From Faecalicatena contorta (GTDB lineage: Bacteria; Bacillota; Clostridia; Lachnospirales; Lachnospiraceae): a DNA stretch of 64,000 bases. Under the pieces are notes generated by a model that did no database searches, was not told the DNA's origin, and saw only the letters and a list, made by a program, of their open reading frames with translations. The DNA lies in assembly GCF_039521745.1 (NCBI RefSeq), contig NZ_BAAACT010000010.1; one strand, written 5' to 3'. Of the stretch, positions 51,331 through 58,227 are shown in pieces (positions within the stretch are counted from its first letter, which is position 1; each line of letters begins with the position of its first letter). Both the position numbers and the translations under genes were made by a program.

Positions 51331-52065
51331 TTAATGAAAACCAGGGATTTCTGCCCCTTTGCATTTTCCGATTACTTTCCCAAATATTTTAAGAGAATCG
51401 GATTCGAAAATCTGGATTGGATGATATTTTTTATTCAATGAAACTAGGTAAACGCCATCTGGACCATCATGAAGTTCTTTGATGTAAGTATTGCCATTGA
51501 GGCAGAAGATTCCGATTTCACCGTTGGAAATATTGTTTTGTTTATGAACCCATGCAACATCTCCCGAATGATACAGTGGTTCCATGCTGTCACCAGATAT
51601 GCGAATTCCAAAATCAGTCTTCTCAGGTGCAAGATGCCCTACATTGTAGGTTTCTTTTATACTGTCTTCAATATAATTTCCAGTACCGGCAGAAGCGGGT
51701 TCTCTTGCGATTGGCTGGTAGTTTTCAAATGGAATAATATCGGCTCTATGTGGAAGATATTTTCTAGATTCCCGCAGAAGATTGGCAAATTCAATAATCT
51801 TAGCTTTTCCATCTTCGTTCAAATTTTCCATGACATGATCAAATGGATTTTCACCTAAAAATGCTTCATATATATCTTCAATATCTAAAATCTGGCAAAC
51901 GGTCAGGACTGTGTGCAATGAGGGCTCTCTTGTCTGATTCTCCCATTTGGAGATTGCTTTCGTAGTAATTTTAATTCCTTCCTGAGCAAGTAAGTCCACT
52001 AGATCCGCTTGGGAGTAGCCTTTCTTCTTTCTGTTTTCCGCTAATACTTCTCCGAAAGTACGCAT
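51331..52065 (-). CDS. S24 (LexA/CI-like) self-cleaving repressor
   Basis: 244 aa. The N-terminal helix-turn-helix ('YSQADLVDLLAQEGIKITTK', 'AISKWENQTREPSLHTVLTV') is followed by a peptidase S24 domain with a cleavage-site-like Ala-Gly region ('PASAGTGNYIED'), the Ser motif 'RISGDSMEPLYHSGD' and Lys in 'GNTYIKELHDG'. It should repress until RecA triggers self-cleavage after DNA damage. Its promoter and two matching operators lie in the divergent region before the LexA-like/umuC genes. Confidence 0.9.
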   Translation of the reverse strand: MRTFGEVLAENRKKKGYSQADLVDLLAQEGIKITTKAISKWENQTREPSLHTVLTVCQILDIEDIYEAFLGENPFDHVMENLNEDGKAKIIEFANLLRESRKYLPHRADIIPFENYQPIAREPASAGTGNYIEDSIKETYNVGHLAPEKTDFGIRISGDSMEPLYHSGDVAWVHKQNNISNGEIGIFCLNGNTYIKELHDGPDGVYLVSLNKKYHPIQIFESDSLKIFGKVIGKCKGAEIPGFH

Positions 52066-52101
52066 ATGTTCGCCTCATTTCTTTTTGAATTTTGTATATG
52101 T

Positions 52102-52130
52102 ATTATAAACCGAATAAAATCAAAAATCAA
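52102..52130 (-). promoter_or_regulatory. Promoter of the S24 repressor gene
   Basis: Read leftward: -35 TTGATT (52130-52125), 17-bp spacer, and -10 TATAAT (52107-52102). An operator-like palindrome lies 8 bp upstream of the -35. Confidence 0.7.
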
Positions 52131-52137
52131 GAAAAAC

Positions 52138-52150
52138 CTCCATATCGGAG
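52138..52150. promoter_or_regulatory. Operator 1, CTCCATATCGGAG
   Basis: Palindrome CTCC-N5-GGAG next to the -35 of the repressor's promoter. It matches operator 2 in its arms and in the flanking ATA. Confidence 0.6.
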
Positions 52151-52179
52151 ATAATACGACCAAGATGTCGCTTGACTAT

Positions 52180-52192
52180 CTCCAACACGGAG
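52180..52192. promoter_or_regulatory. Operator 2, CTCCAACACGGAG, inside a rightward promoter
   Basis: It lies directly after a rightward TTGACT (52172-52177) and before TATACT (about 52197-52202), so a bound repressor would block the promoter for the LexA-like/umuC operon. Confidence 0.6.
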
Positions 52193-52312
52193 ATATATAC
52201 TAAGCATACAGAGAGCTGTCATGTATCAGAATAAAGTCTTATCCCACTTAGACGCTGGTACATACATAGTTCATTTACATAGTAATTTTCATGGATAATG
52301 GGAGGGATAGAG

Positions 52313-52525
52313 TTGAAACAGACATTAACCAGAAAACAAGAAGAAAGCTATCGGTGTATTTTAAATTATATGAAGGAGCATGGATATCCGCCAACAGTTC
52401 GGGAGTTTGGGGAATTGATTGGAGTGAAATCAGCGTCATCTGCTTTTTCCAGAATCAAGCAGTTGGAAAAAAGCGGATATATTCGCAGGATTCCAGCATC
52501 GTCAAGAGCAATGGAAATTTTATAG
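52313..52525 (+). CDS. LexA-type DNA-binding domain protein
   Basis: 70 aa from TTG at 52313, six bases after GGAGGG; the ATG at 52298 overlaps that site. It is the LexA winged helix alone: 'LTRKQEESYRCILNYMKEHG', 'YPPTVREFGELIGVKSASSA', 'IKQLEKSGYIRR'. The S24 peptidase half is absent, so it cannot self-cleave and may compete with host LexA or act as a stable repressor. It is the first gene of the rightward operon with the polymerase. Confidence 0.85.
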   Translation: MKQTLTRKQEESYRCILNYMKEHGYPPTVREFGELIGVKSASSAFSRIKQLEKSGYIRRIPASSRAMEIL

Positions 52526-52541
52526 TGAGGTGGCAGAAGCA

Positions 52542-53813
52542 ATGCAGAAACAAACTTCTATTATTTGTATAGATTTGAAATCTTTTTATGCTTCTGTAGA
52601 ATGTGTAGAACGTGGACTTGATCCATTTAAGACGAATCTTGTAGTTGCAGATCCTACCAGATCAAAGTCAACCATTTGTCTGGCAATCACTCCGGCAATG
52701 AAAGCACTTGGGATTAAGAATCGATGTAGGATTCATGAGATTCCAGATGGAGTGGATTACATTACTGCCATGCCACGGATGCAACTGTATATTGACTATT
52801 CAGCGAGAATCTATGGGATTTATCTGCGGTATGTTTCAAAAGAAGATATCCATGTATATAGTGTCGATGAATGTTTTATCGATGTGACAAATTACCTGCA
52901 TCTTTATCAGCTGACAGCAAAAGAAATGGCAATAAAACTTATGCAGGAAGTTATGGATGAAACAGGAATCACAGCAACAGCCGGAGTAGGGACAAACCTG
53001 TATCTGGCAAAGATTGCAATGGATATTGTAGCGAAGCATGTAGATGACCATATTGGAGTTTTGGATGAATTTTCTTACAGAGAGCAGTTGTGGAATCATA
53101 AACCATTAAGTGATTTCTGGAGAATCGGATCACGGACGGAAAAGAAGCTGGCTGGTTATGGGATCTATACAATGGGTGATATTGCAATGACCTCTTTAAG
53201 ATCTGAAGACTGGTTGTATAAGATGTTTGGGATTGACGCAGAGCTGTTGATCGATCATGCATGGGGCTATGAAACATGCCGAATGAGTGATATCAAGAAC
53301 TATCATTCGGAAGAGCACAGTCTTTCAAATGGACAGGTGCTAATGCGAAACTATTCTTTTGCAGAAGCACTTGTGATTGTAAGAGAAATGACGGACAATC
53401 TGGCGTTGGATCTATTTGAAAAAGGTCTTGTAACCAATTCGTTGACCTTGTGGATTTCATATGATTATCGGTATGGACAAGAATCATCGAAAGGAACTGT
53501 GAGACTTGAGAGAGAAACGAACAGTGCTAGAGAAATCATTGCTGCAGTAGAAGCACTTTATTGCAGAATCACAGACAGATCGACAGGAATCCGTAGGGTA
53601 GATGTCTGCGCAAACAGAATTGCGCCAGAAAGTTATGTCCAGTACAGTTTGTTTGATGATCCAAAACTGACAGATAAAGAAAGACATTTGCAGGAGGCGG
53701 TATTAAATGTGAAGCATCGTTATGGAAAAAATGCTATTATGCGGGGCTCTAATCTGCTAGAGTGTTCTACTTACAGAGAACGCAATGAACAGATCGGTGG
53801 CCACCGGGCATAG
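52542..53813 (+). CDS. Y-family DNA polymerase (UmuC/ImpB/MucB type)
   Basis: 423 aa from ATG at 52542, about nine bases after GTGAGG. It has 'IICIDLKSFYASVECVERGL' (first catalytic Asp), 'YSVDECFIDVTNYL' (catalytic Asp-Glu near 108), helix-hairpin-helix 'FWRIGSRTEKKLAGYGIYTM' and a little-finger domain. This is an error-prone translesion polymerase, the effector of an SOS-like response. It is followed by yolD-like and controlled by the repressor locus upstream. UmuD is absent, as usual in Gram-positives. Confidence 0.93.
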   Translation: MQKQTSIICIDLKSFYASVECVERGLDPFKTNLVVADPTRSKSTICLAITPAMKALGIKNRCRIHEIPDGVDYITAMPRMQLYIDYSARIYGIYLRYVSKEDIHVYSVDECFIDVTNYLHLYQLTAKEMAIKLMQEVMDETGITATAGVGTNLYLAKIAMDIVAKHVDDHIGVLDEFSYREQLWNHKPLSDFWRIGSRTEKKLAGYGIYTMGDIAMTSLRSEDWLYKMFGIDAELLIDHAWGYETCRMSDIKNYHSEEHSLSNGQVLMRNYSFAEALVIVREMTDNLALDLFEKGLVTNSLTLWISYDYRYGQESSKGTVRLERETNSAREIIAAVEALYCRITDRSTGIRRVDVCANRIAPESYVQYSLFDDPKLTDKERHLQEAVLNVKHRYGKNAIMRGSNLLECSTYRERNEQIGGHRA

Positions 53814-53830
53814 ATAAGGAGGTATCAGAA

Positions 53831-54247
53831 GTGTTGGCAAGTGCATATCAACCGTATTTATATTTACCAAGACCGGTTTCCAGAAGACATCCTATGGATG
53901 TAGGACGCAGGGCAAAACAGTTCGTCCCATTTGCGGCACTTCGCGGACTGGATGAGACAATCCGACAACAGGAAATCATTTACGAACCGAAAAGAGATTT
54001 ATCTGAGGAAAAGAAAAATGAGCTGGATATGAAATTAAGAATCCTGGCATATGGAATGAAGATACAGGCAACTTATTTTCAAAAGTCCTGGAAGGATCCA
54101 TCAGTTGGCCAGTACCATACATTATCTGGAAGCGTAGAATTTTTTGATCCATCCGTTCACTTGCGGATCGATGATACCGAGATTCAGATCCAGGACATCT
54201 GTGATCTGACAGGAGATGTATTTGATGTTATAGAAAAAACATGTTAA
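53831..54247 (+). CDS. YolD-like family protein
   Basis: 138 aa from GTG at 53831 behind AAGGAGG. 'RRHPMDVGRRAKQFVPFAAL' and 'RGLDETIRQQEI' carry the YolD core (RxxKxxxPFxAL). The rest is a small beta domain ('VGQYHTLSGSVEFFDPSVHL'). YolD proteins sit next to UmuC-like polymerases in Bacillota and are thought to act like UmuD. The 17-bp gap after the polymerase supports one operon. Confidence 0.85.
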   Translation: MLASAYQPYLYLPRPVSRRHPMDVGRRAKQFVPFAALRGLDETIRQQEIIYEPKRDLSEEKKNELDMKLRILAYGMKIQATYFQKSWKDPSVGQYHTLSGSVEFFDPSVHLRIDDTEIQIQDICDLTGDVFDVIEKTC

Positions 54248-54350
54248 TGAATCAAGGCGGAATTTTTTATACCGGAAAGAGTGAGTGGTAGCTGGTGGAA
54301 GGATAAAAAAGGATGCACAGATCGACAAAGCAGATCTGATTAGAATAGAA

Positions 54351-54398
54351 ATCGTGCTGTTCGTGCAGCTTTGGCACTTACGGAATGGATGGCACGAT
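54351..54398 (+). other. Branched RNA-like hairpin region
   Basis: ATCGTGC (54351-54357) pairs with GCACGAT (54392-54398), enclosing a smaller GCTG-CAGC stem. It lies in the 237-bp gap before the zinc-ribbon gene, flanked by two 'AAGGCGGA' plus T-run repeats. Function is not known. Confidence 0.4.
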
Positions 54399-54484
54399 GC
54401 TCATAAGGCGGATTTTTAATTTCCCTTTGGTCCGTTTGAGTAATAAATGGAGAAATAACTTATTGCTTAAAGGAGGAAGCCTAT

Positions 54485-54721
54485 ATGGGATCAGGAGCTA
54501 TTAAATGGCATGTACACTGCTCTGTATGCGGAGCATTTATTGAAAAGAGCGCACAAAGCGATTCAGAAGTGGAGTGCAAGAAATGTCGCAGCACATTGGA
54601 AATAGTTGTGAAGGATGATATAGTATCGGTTCATCCGCTTATCATTCGCGATGAACAATTAAAATCTAAAATGCGAAGTTATTCCCGGATGATGAAGAAT
54701 CAAGGGAAGGAAAATGAATAG
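54485..54721 (+). CDS. Small zinc-ribbon protein
   Basis: 78 aa, with ATG behind AAAGGAGG. 'HCSVCGAFIEKSAQSDSEVE' followed by 'CKKCRS' gives two CxxC pairs of a zinc ribbon, like the KTR-type riders. A basic tail follows. After the TAG stop the same frame stays open for 89 more codons, to a TGA at 54989. Function is unknown. Confidence 0.75.
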   Translation: MGSGAIKWHVHCSVCGAFIEKSAQSDSEVECKKCRSTLEIVVKDDIVSVHPLIIRDEQLKSKMRSYSRMMKNQGKENE

Positions 54722-55082
54722 AATGAGCTGTTCGCGGTAGGCGGCGAATTTGGCTGGAACCATCAAGACTGCACCGAACAGCAAGAGTTTGTCAAGGAGC
54801 TGAACCTGACTGGAATCACTAAGAGCCCGGCAAAACATTTACAGATACACTGCAAGATCAGAAATATTTTCTGGTTTTGGAGCTTGTTGAAGTATTTGTT
54901 TTGTCGGGCTTTTTTGTTTGTCAGAAATCAGAGAAAGAAAAGTTTTAAGGAGTTACGGACTCCCGTTCAAAAAAAACGGGTGAGTTCGTGACTTATTGCG
55001 ATGCAGTTTTTTAAGTCTGTTGAGCAAGTAAAGAAAAGATAGCGAGGACCACCCGGAGCCGAAAGGCAGAAAGGCGGTCAAT
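54722..55082. other. Structured leader before the sigma-like gene
   Basis: 361 bp without an assigned gene. GCTGTTCG (54727-54734) pairs with CGAACAGC (54775-54782). AGCCCGGCAAAAC (54824-54836) pairs with GTTTTGTCGGGCT (54898-54910), followed by six T residues: a long-loop terminator or attenuator. A third, imperfect stem lies around 54952-54991. The zinc-ribbon frame reads through the first two stems. Confidence 0.5.
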
Positions 55083-55718
55083 ATGCTGACATTAAAAGAA
55101 GTAAGAGCAATGGTAACAGGAAAGTATGAAGGACGAGTGCTTACACTGAAACAGATTCAAAAAGAAGAGATCCTTATGAAAGAAATGGTCGATCAAAATA
55201 CCTCTGTTACTCTTTATAAAAATGGACTGGTTTTGTATCAGGTAGATGTACGCTACTCCATTTTTCCATTACCAGAACCAGGGAACTACTTATATGAAGG
55301 CGACAAGTGTGAGCAAGTGGATGCATCCTTCTTTGAAAATGAAAACTGGTATATCCGTTTGATCTTAGAAGGTGAGGATTTCCTTGCCAGAAATCAGGAA
55401 AAGTTGGATATGCGCCATCATTTGTTTTCACATGATACAGATTATTTCAAAGAAAAAGATCGGAAAGATCCATCTCTTGAATTGTTAGACAAGCTGGTTA
55501 TTCAGGAAATGTGTCAGGAGATTTTATCTCATATGAATGAGAAGCAGAGATTTATTTTTATCGCTTATTACGTAGAGCAATGGCAGCAAAAGGAAATCGC
55601 TAAGGAGTTAAAGATATCACAGCAGGCAGTCGCAAAATGTCTCAAAAAAATAATTACGGAAATTAAGGAAGAAATGGAAGATTCAAATCCTGAAATTTTG
55701 AGATTTCGCAATTCTTAA
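55083..55718 (+). CDS. Sigma-70 region 4-type regulator
   Basis: 211 aa. The N-terminal 130 residues are an unassigned domain ('SVTLYKNGLVLYQVDVRYSI'). The C-terminus has a sigma region 4 helix-turn-helix: 'EMCQEILSHMNEKQRFIFIA' then 'WQQKEIAKELKISQQAVAKC'. No region 2 is seen, so it may be a sigma-like activator rather than a full sigma factor. It lies between a structured leader and the right 31-bp inverted repeat, and upstream of the pilus operon. Confidence 0.78.
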   Translation: MLTLKEVRAMVTGKYEGRVLTLKQIQKEEILMKEMVDQNTSVTLYKNGLVLYQVDVRYSIFPLPEPGNYLYEGDKCEQVDASFFENENWYIRLILEGEDFLARNQEKLDMRHHLFSHDTDYFKEKDRKDPSLELLDKLVIQEMCQEILSHMNEKQRFIFIAYYVEQWQQKEIAKELKISQQAVAKCLKKIITEIKEEMEDSNPEILRFRNS

Positions 55719-56093
55719 AACTTTTTTTGAAAGTTGGTTGTATAAGCCCCCTAAAACGTTTCTACAAGTGAAGGGCTTAATAAATGCTTCTTCATGAACC
55801 TTGAAAACTAAATAACCTGCCCAGAATGATACCTGGTTTGAATGTGCATCCCGCGCGTCTGGTCAGAGGAAAACGTTCCTGAAGGAGAAATCAGGGATAG
55901 GAACGGGTCTGGGAAAGAACACAGGAAAGAACACAAGAAAGCTCAAAAAAAGGGATCTCAGTAGATGTCGTGTGGCGGTGCAAAGAAAAGCAATTGTACC
56001 GCCACATTCATGTGCTGTGATCAGACAGTACAAGATTAAGAAGAAGGAGGGTAGAGAGTAACTTGTTGAAATTTAAGAGAAAGGAAGGAGTCT
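55719..56093. other. 375-bp leader of the pilus operon
   Basis: No gene is seen. It contains the right 31-bp repeat (55735-55765) and a 12-bp hairpin at 55972-56009 (GTGGCGGT with ACCGCCAC, extended by a G-U pair) without a T run. A ribosome site AAGGAAGGAG precedes 56094. Confidence 0.6.
55735..55765 (-). repeat. Right copy of the 31-bp inverted repeat
   Basis: Begins TGGTTGTATAAGCC and ends CGTTTCTAC; it is the reverse complement of 50635-50665 at 30 of 31 positions. Confidence 0.85.
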
Positions 56094-58208
56094 ATGAAAA
56101 AAGGAAAAATGATGAATCGTCTGATATCAGTAGTGCTGATCTTCGTGACACTTTTCTCAACAGTTTCGATAGCTCATGCTGAGGAAACGAAATCGCAAAA
56201 GATGTATAAGTTAAGTATCGTATCCGGTGATGGTGGATCCGTTACTGTGGAAGGACAGAAAGCTGCAGATAGTTATCATTTCCAAAAGGATGAAAAGATC
56301 AAATTGCAAGTGAATGCAAAAGAAGGCTATTCCCTTAAAATGACAGATCTTGAAGATGTAGAGGAGTTTCTTGAAGCATCAAGTGAAAATGAGATTTCTT
56401 TTCTCATGCCAGATCATAATGTTCATTTGAATTTTGTGTTTGAACAGGAAAAATCAGTAAGTGATTCATCAGAGGAATTAAATGAAGAGGAAAGAAGAAG
56501 GCTGGCAAAAGAAAAGGGAGTAGAACAATGGATCGATGAAGAAGGATATCTTACAGAAGACTATTTCGATAATAAAACAGATTTGGAATTATCTGAAATG
56601 GGGGTCGCACCACTTGTAAGAACGATCGATCTTAATTCGGAAATCATGCTGCTAAGCGTATCAAAGTATGAAAAAGTACAGTATGGAAGTTCTATTGTTG
56701 GTTACTTTGAAGTTGATGGCTATCCGGCAATGTGCTGTGAGCATGATCGTGGAACACCAGAGGCAGGATCTTCAACAGGACCTTGGGAAGAAATCACAGA
56801 CGCAAATTTACGAACAATTATGTACTATGGCTACACCGGTCCAGGCAATATTTTCAGTGACTATAATAAAGGCTGTGTAGGTACATCTTTAGCTCTTAGC
56901 TATTATGTCCGTGGTCTTTCTTCAACTGGTATGGGAGGTCCACATTCAGCTGGAGCAGAAAAAGTTGGAATGTCACAGCTGATCTATAAGGCTGAACAAA
57001 AAGCATATGTTCCGGATGGATTCAAAGTATATCGAGTAACAACGAATGGTGGAACTACACAGAGACTTATGTTTTCCATTTATCAGCCGAAGACATATAC
57101 CAGTCTTGCAGTAAAGAAAATCTGGGATGACCAGGAAAACAAATTTGTTGTAAGGCCAAGCAGTATCACAGTTAATCTGTATTGGTGGAGCAATGTGGAT
57201 TCTACAAAACATTTGTATAAAACAGCAACCCTTTCACCAAGTAATGGCTGGTATGTTAAGTGGGATAACCTAGAGCGTACCGATGGGTCTGTTACGTATG
57301 AATACACTGCAGAGGAAGAAGCAGTAGCAAATTATTCAGGACAGATGAAGTGGGATGGCTCGTATGAAAGCGGATGGACCGGTTATCTTACCAATAAACT
57401 GAAGACATATACGAGTCTCTCAGTAAAGAAGATTTGGGATGACCAGGAAAATGCATTTGGCATAAGACCAGACAGTATTAAGGTGAATTTGTACTGGTGG
57501 AGTAATGAAGATTCTACGAAACATTTGTATAAAACAGCAACCCTTTCAGCAAGCAATGACTGGTATGTTAAATGGGATAATCTGGAACGTACTGATGGTT
57601 CAATCACATACGAGTATACAGCCAAGGAAGAAACAGTTCCGGAGTATTCAGGGCAAATGAAGTGGGAAGGATCTTATGAAAAAGGCTGGACAGGGAAGAT
57701 TACGAACACTGCCGATCGAGAATTCTTTAAACTGCAGATCAAAAAAGAAAATGAGAATCAAACAGTTCTCGAAGGAGCAGAGTTTACACTTTATTCCGAT
57801 TGGGAGTGCAAACAGGTGGTAGGGAAGGCTACCTCGAATGAAAATGGAATTCTTTCGTTCCAAGACTTAATGTCAGGAAAAAAGTATTATCTTGTTGAGA
57901 CAAAAGCTCCAGAAGGATATCGTATTCCAGTTTCAAGTACGGGAGAAGCAATCGTATATGAAGTTTCAGCAACAGCTATACCATCAAAAGATCAGTTTAC
58001 ACTTCATGTAAATGGAAAAGATTACAGTAATGATTCAAAAGGAATGTTTACTGTAACAGGAACAAAGAATAATCATGTAGCGAACATGACAATCATTAAC
58101 ACAACAGGAAAGAAATTACCTGAAACAGGATCAAGTCAGATGTTGATTCTGCTGATGGCAGCATTTGTAGCCGGAACAGCAGTAATTCTGATGACAAAAA
58201 GAAAATAA
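56094..58208 (+). CDS. LPXTG-anchored pilus tip adhesin with Cna-B repeats
   Basis: 704 aa. It has a signal peptide (about 1-29), a beta-repeat domain (about 35-120) and a thioester-like domain (about 195-335) with 'YPAMCCEHDRGTPEAG' and 'KGCVGTSLALSYYVRG'. The TQ usually needed for the thioester reads TS. Two 104-residue Cna-B repeats start near 333 and 437, and a third, prealbumin-like domain has 'LVETKAPEGYRIP'. The anchor is 'KLPETGSSQM' near 674, then a membrane segment and KRK. It is probably the adhesive tip of the sortase pilus encoded with it. Confidence 0.88.
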   Translation: MKKGKMMNRLISVVLIFVTLFSTVSIAHAEETKSQKMYKLSIVSGDGGSVTVEGQKAADSYHFQKDEKIKLQVNAKEGYSLKMTDLEDVEEFLEASSENEISFLMPDHNVHLNFVFEQEKSVSDSSEELNEEERRRLAKEKGVEQWIDEEGYLTEDYFDNKTDLELSEMGVAPLVRTIDLNSEIMLLSVSKYEKVQYGSSIVGYFEVDGYPAMCCEHDRGTPEAGSSTGPWEEITDANLRTIMYYGYTGPGNIFSDYNKGCVGTSLALSYYVRGLSSTGMGGPHSAGAEKVGMSQLIYKAEQKAYVPDGFKVYRVTTNGGTTQRLMFSIYQPKTYTSLAVKKIWDDQENKFVVRPSSITVNLYWWSNVDSTKHLYKTATLSPSNGWYVKWDNLERTDGSVTYEYTAEEEAVANYSGQMKWDGSYESGWTGYLTNKLKTYTSLSVKKIWDDQENAFGIRPDSIKVNLYWWSNEDSTKHLYKTATLSASNDWYVKWDNLERTDGSITYEYTAKEETVPEYSGQMKWEGSYEKGWTGKITNTADREFFKLQIKKENENQTVLEGAEFTLYSDWECKQVVGKATSNENGILSFQDLMSGKKYYLVETKAPEGYRIPVSSTGEAIVYEVSATAIPSKDQFTLHVNGKDYSNDSKGMFTVTGTKNNHVANMTIINTTGKKLPETGSSQMLILLMAAFVAGTAVILMTKRK
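57091..57714 (+). repeat. Two tandem 312-bp repeats encoding Cna-B domains
   Basis: Units 57091-57402 and 57403-57714 share long stretches such as AGACATATAC and GGGATGACCAGGAAAA at the same offset, and both encode 'WYVKWDNLERTDGS'. Unit length is 104 codons. Confidence 0.8.
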
Positions 58209-58227
58209 ATTGGAGGAAAAGAAAATT

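Noticed and set aside
53831..54247. YolD-like protein as a UmuD-type protease
   Set aside because: No Ser-Lys peptidase motif is present; the fold signature is YolD.
55790..55860. Resemblance of 'CCTTGAAAACTAAATAA' to rRNA-operon spacer sequence
   Set aside because: No 16S, 23S or 5S sequence is near; the short match is not enough.
57091..57714. Tandem repeats as a CRISPR-like array
   Set aside because: The units are 312 bp, translate in frame into Cna-B domains and have no spacers.
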